Made by a program: the position numbers and the translations under genes. Under the pieces are notes generated by a model that worked only from the letters and a program-made list of their open reading frames with translations, ran no database searches and was not told the DNA's origin. From Glandiceps talaboti (Eukaryota > Hemichordata > Enteropneusta > Spengelidae): DNA of 64,000 bases. The stretch is taken from contig NC_135555.1 in NCBI RefSeq assembly GCF_964340395.1, positions 24,321,225 to 24,385,224 of the forward strand, in the 5' to 3' direction. Below, piece after piece: positions 61,631 through 64,000 of this stretch; the stretch's first letter is position 1, and the number at the start of each line of letters is the position of its first letter.

Positions 61631-61858
61631 TGCAATAATGTGCAGTGACAGTCAAAAATGTACCACTAAGTTACAAGCTAGGAATGGGACAGTGTAATAA
61701 TGTACAGTGACAGTCAAAAATGTACCACTAAGTTACAAGCTAGGAATGGGACAGTGTAATAATGTGCAGTGACAGTCAAAAATGTACCACTAAGTTACAA
61801 GCTAGGAATGGGACAGTGTAATAATGTGCAGTGACAGTCAAAAATGTACCACTAAGTG
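61630..61858. repeat. 62-bp minisatellite
   Basis: 3.7 copies of a 62-bp unit (gtgcagtgacagtcaaaaat; gtaccactaagttacaagct; aggaatgggacagtgtaata), nearly identical. Confidence 0.95.
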
Positions 61859-62085
61859 TGCAAATTAAATTTAATCTTGTAATTTAACACTTTTTTTTTC
61901 TGCAGCTGGTAATAGGTAACCCCCCCCCCCTGACCTACCCACCCTCATTCTAGATAAACCTTGAACTTCAACATGGTAACTAACTTTATTCATACAGTAT
62001 TAGGATTGATGCATGCAGTTCAAAGGACCATAACTTAACACAGGTGATGTTAGAATTTGAAAATTTTAATGACGATAAAATGTTG

Positions 62086-62091
62086 TTTATT
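62086..62091 (-). terminator. DPH5 poly(A) signal (candidate)
   Basis: AATAAA on the minus strand seven bases after the stop codon. A 3' UTR this short would be unusual, and another AATAAA-type site lies near 61987. Confidence 0.4.
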
Positions 62092-62098
62092 ACATCTT

Positions 62099-62322
62099 CT
62101 ATACTGCATGTACTTTTGACTTTTGCTTAAAACTTTCCTTGTTCACTGCAAATAAACTAAGCATGTCCATTTCTAAGGGATGCATGTGACCTGCAATAAC
62201 CAATGAGTGGAGTGGTGCACCCATATCCACGGTAACCAACTCTTTCATGGTCCCTGCGACAATTTTTTGGTCATCACTTCCAACTCTGGCTACTCCAACA
62301 CAAATTGTATCTTCTGTATAGG
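62099..62322 (-). CDS. DPH5: DPH5 diphthine synthase, last exon
   Basis: C-terminal 73 residues of diphthine methyl ester synthase, the SAM-dependent methyltransferase that methylates the EF2 histidine intermediate during diphthamide synthesis in the cytosol. YTEDTICVGVARVGSDDQKI, VAGTMKELVTVDMGAPLHSL and HPLEMDMLSLF follow the family's conserved end (GVARVG.DDQ.I.AGT...L...D.G.PLHSL.I.G..HP.E..ML..F). The acceptor is ttgttatcag. Phase 1 entry fits the exon at 62925-63031. Confidence 0.94.
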
Positions 62323-62924
62323 CTGATAACAAAATGAAATAAAGGGGAAAAAGTGAGTGACTATCTTTCAATATTATCAAGTAAGGTTTTATTGGAGAAC
62401 AAATGAAAATTGTATTTCAACCATATAGACATCATCCCTTGAAAGTGTGCATAATTGGAAGACTTAGTGTTTCTTGATTTTCATGAAAATGTCAAAACTT
62501 GCATATCTGTATGAAAAATTTTCATTTTGAAAGAAACAGAAAAATTCAGATGTTACAAAAATCGTTTTAAAAACATAAATTTTATGGTAAATAATGAACT
62601 ATTTGTCTTTTGTACTGTATAATCACAATAATATTTGAGATGGACTCAAACTGAAAATTGATAGTCTAAGGCCTTTTCTTCAGCATAACATAAAATACTG
62701 GAAATTACTTGTGGCATAAGAATCGAAGACTACTCATCTTTTGATCATAGTAATCATGTCAACTTGTCTGTGGCTAAGTTAAAAACAAAAGATAACGTTG
62801 GGAAATAAAAAGACATGACACTGATGAAGAATATGTATAATACTATAATAGTACACTGTACAACATTGTGAACTTCACAACGTAATGTTACAAGAACATG
62901 TTTCCTGATCCTACAAATGCTCAC

Positions 62925-63031
62925 CTAAATGTTGGTCTCCCTGTGATCTCTTTGTCCCTATAATTTCCAATAGCTGTGACACTGCTTGGCTAACTGCCAT
63001 GTATCGAGGTGGCTCATAGATTTTCTTACCC
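62925..63031 (-). CDS. DPH5: DPH5 diphthine synthase, penultimate exon
   Basis: 107 bases: GKKIYEPPRYMAVSQAVSQL then LEIIGTKRSQGDQHL. YEPPRYM is the conserved motif of DPH5, and the following helix matches 'QA.QQLLEI'. The acceptor is cttttgtag, the donor CATTTAG/GTGAGC. It enters in phase 2 and leaves in phase 1. Earlier exons, with the N-terminal SAM-binding half, are not seen up to 64000 and must lie beyond the right edge. Confidence 0.92.
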
Positions 63032-63205
63032 CTACAAAAGAAGTAAATAAAACAATCAAATGTACACTAGCACACTGTACATACACAGCTGAGAGATGTT
63101 GGAAAATTAACATACGCGGTAAAAAGTATTGTGGTTCTAATTTATTTTAATGAGATATCTGTTACCTGAAACAGACATAGTCACTTATATAGGTATAACC
63201 TCCCT

Positions 63206-63261
63206 GATCTAATCTAATCTAATCTAATCTAATCTAATCTAATCTAATCTAATCTAATCTA
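63206..63261. repeat. (TAATC)n pentanucleotide
   Basis: About eleven tandem taatc units in the DPH5 intron. Confidence 0.95.
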
Positions 63262-63519
63262 AATAATTTATAACACATCAGACTCCATAACTACAGTACT
63301 CAATCCACACAATGCTTGTTTGAACATACATATTAATTGTTCTTGAAAGTGTTCAGATTTGATGATTGTTATATATCCAATGGTAAAGACTTCCATAGTC
63401 TACATGTAGGTGCACAGTTTGAAAGTGTTCTAAGGAACTATATACAGAATTATGTATTCAAAAAATTCAACTGCTTTCAATAGACATAAAAGACAGAAAA
63501 AAAAAACATATATAAGAAC

Positions 63520-63780
63520 AAATAGTCAGATACAAGACTGACACACACAGTGACAAATAGTCCAATACATAGACTGACACAAACGGGCCAACAAACAGTC
63601 AGATACATCGACTGACACAGAGACAAACAGTCTGATACTGACACAAACAGGCCAACATATAATCCGATACATAGACTGACACTGTGACAAATAGTCAGAT
63701 ACATAGACTGCCACAAACAGTGACAAATAGTCAGATACATAGACTGACACAAACAGGCCAACAAACAGTGACAAACTAAT
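63520..63780. repeat. Degenerate tandem repeat, ~18-40 bp motif
   Basis: Irregular repeats of gatacatagactgacac, aaacaggccaaca and agtgacaaatagtc in the DPH5 intron. They make Cys/Leu/Ser-rich open frames on the complement that are not genes. Confidence 0.85.
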
Positions 63781-63944
63781 GAATAAACATTGTATTACAT
63801 TTTTAGAGATATAAATTAGACAGGAAATCACATACATGTAGTATACAAACATATGAGTACATCTAATAGACTTTGTATTAAAAGGGACACATCACTCTTA
63901 GGAAACAAAGCTATTTTCATAAACTTACTGTCCTGGCAAGTCAT

Positions 63945-63979
63945 TACATGATTTAACATGATTTAACATGATTTAACAT
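63945..63979. repeat. 10-bp tandem repeat
   Basis: catgatttaa repeated three to four times at the right edge. Confidence 0.85.
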
Positions 63980-64000
63980 CACATAAATTTCACATGATTT

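Noticed and set aside
63920-63960. Earlier DPH5 exon with donor ggaca/gtaagt
   Set aside because: The upstream sequence is a 10-bp repeat and does not match DPH5.

Overview
This is animal nuclear DNA: AT-rich, intron-containing, and crowded with minisatellites, microsatellites and transposon remains. The genes recognised are a clan-2 cytochrome P450, two small secreted LDL-receptor class A (LDLa) proteins, speriolin (SPATC1/SPATC1L family) and DPH5. Together with a tRNA-headed SINE and L2/CR1-like LINE ends, they suggest a marine invertebrate, most plausibly a deuterostome such as a hemichordate or lancelet. The species cannot be fixed from the sequence alone.

Layout. At 1-3.5 kb lies the 5' part of a P450 gene on the minus strand (two exons; the haem-binding end lies beyond the left edge). 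At 6.0-15.8 kb lies a minus-strand gene for a 127-residue secreted protein with two LDLa modules. Its 8.8-kb intron holds a SINE, a 37-bp minisatellite, a non-LTR retrotransposon and a 1.28-kb DNA element; a candidate TATA box and 5' UTR exon sit near 19.1 kb. From 16 to 33 kb there is no recognisable host gene. This stretch holds TA/CA tracts with a near-perfect 66-bp palindrome, retrotransposon pieces, a 1.65-kb 31-bp minisatellite, MITE-like elements and a 5.8-kb nest of elements (26.8-32.6 kb). At 33.5-37.5 kb is a second minus-strand secreted two-LDLa gene (four exons, 190 residues, one GC-AG intron), a likely paralogue of the first. At 39.4-41.4 kb are more MITE-like elements and at 42.2-43.3 kb a 48-bp minisatellite. 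At 43.9-49.1 kb a plus-strand speriolin gene (two exons, 477 residues) has an intron that carries a 32-bp minisatellite. From 49 to 62 kb there are repeats, including a 118-bp tandem array (53.8-55.7 kb) and an L2/CR1-like LINE end at 59.4 kb. At 62.1-63.0 kb are the last two coding exons of DPH5 on the minus strand.

The host genes do not form a pathway: P450 is an endomembrane mono-oxygenase, the LDLa proteins are secreted, speriolin is a centrosome/sperm-type protein, and DPH5 acts in diphthamide synthesis. Exon joins were read by eye from splice sites and reading phase, and all joins agree in phase.

The main points for a second look are: several element families with GG-starting inverted ends and TTA/TAA flanks (PIF/Harbinger-like); a Helentron/pearl/DINE-like element family with a GTCT block, ~147-bp core repeats and a terminal hairpin; a 52-bp minisatellite whose unit matches the middle of the local SINE; an exact 186-bp templated duplication; and the pair of two-LDLa genes.
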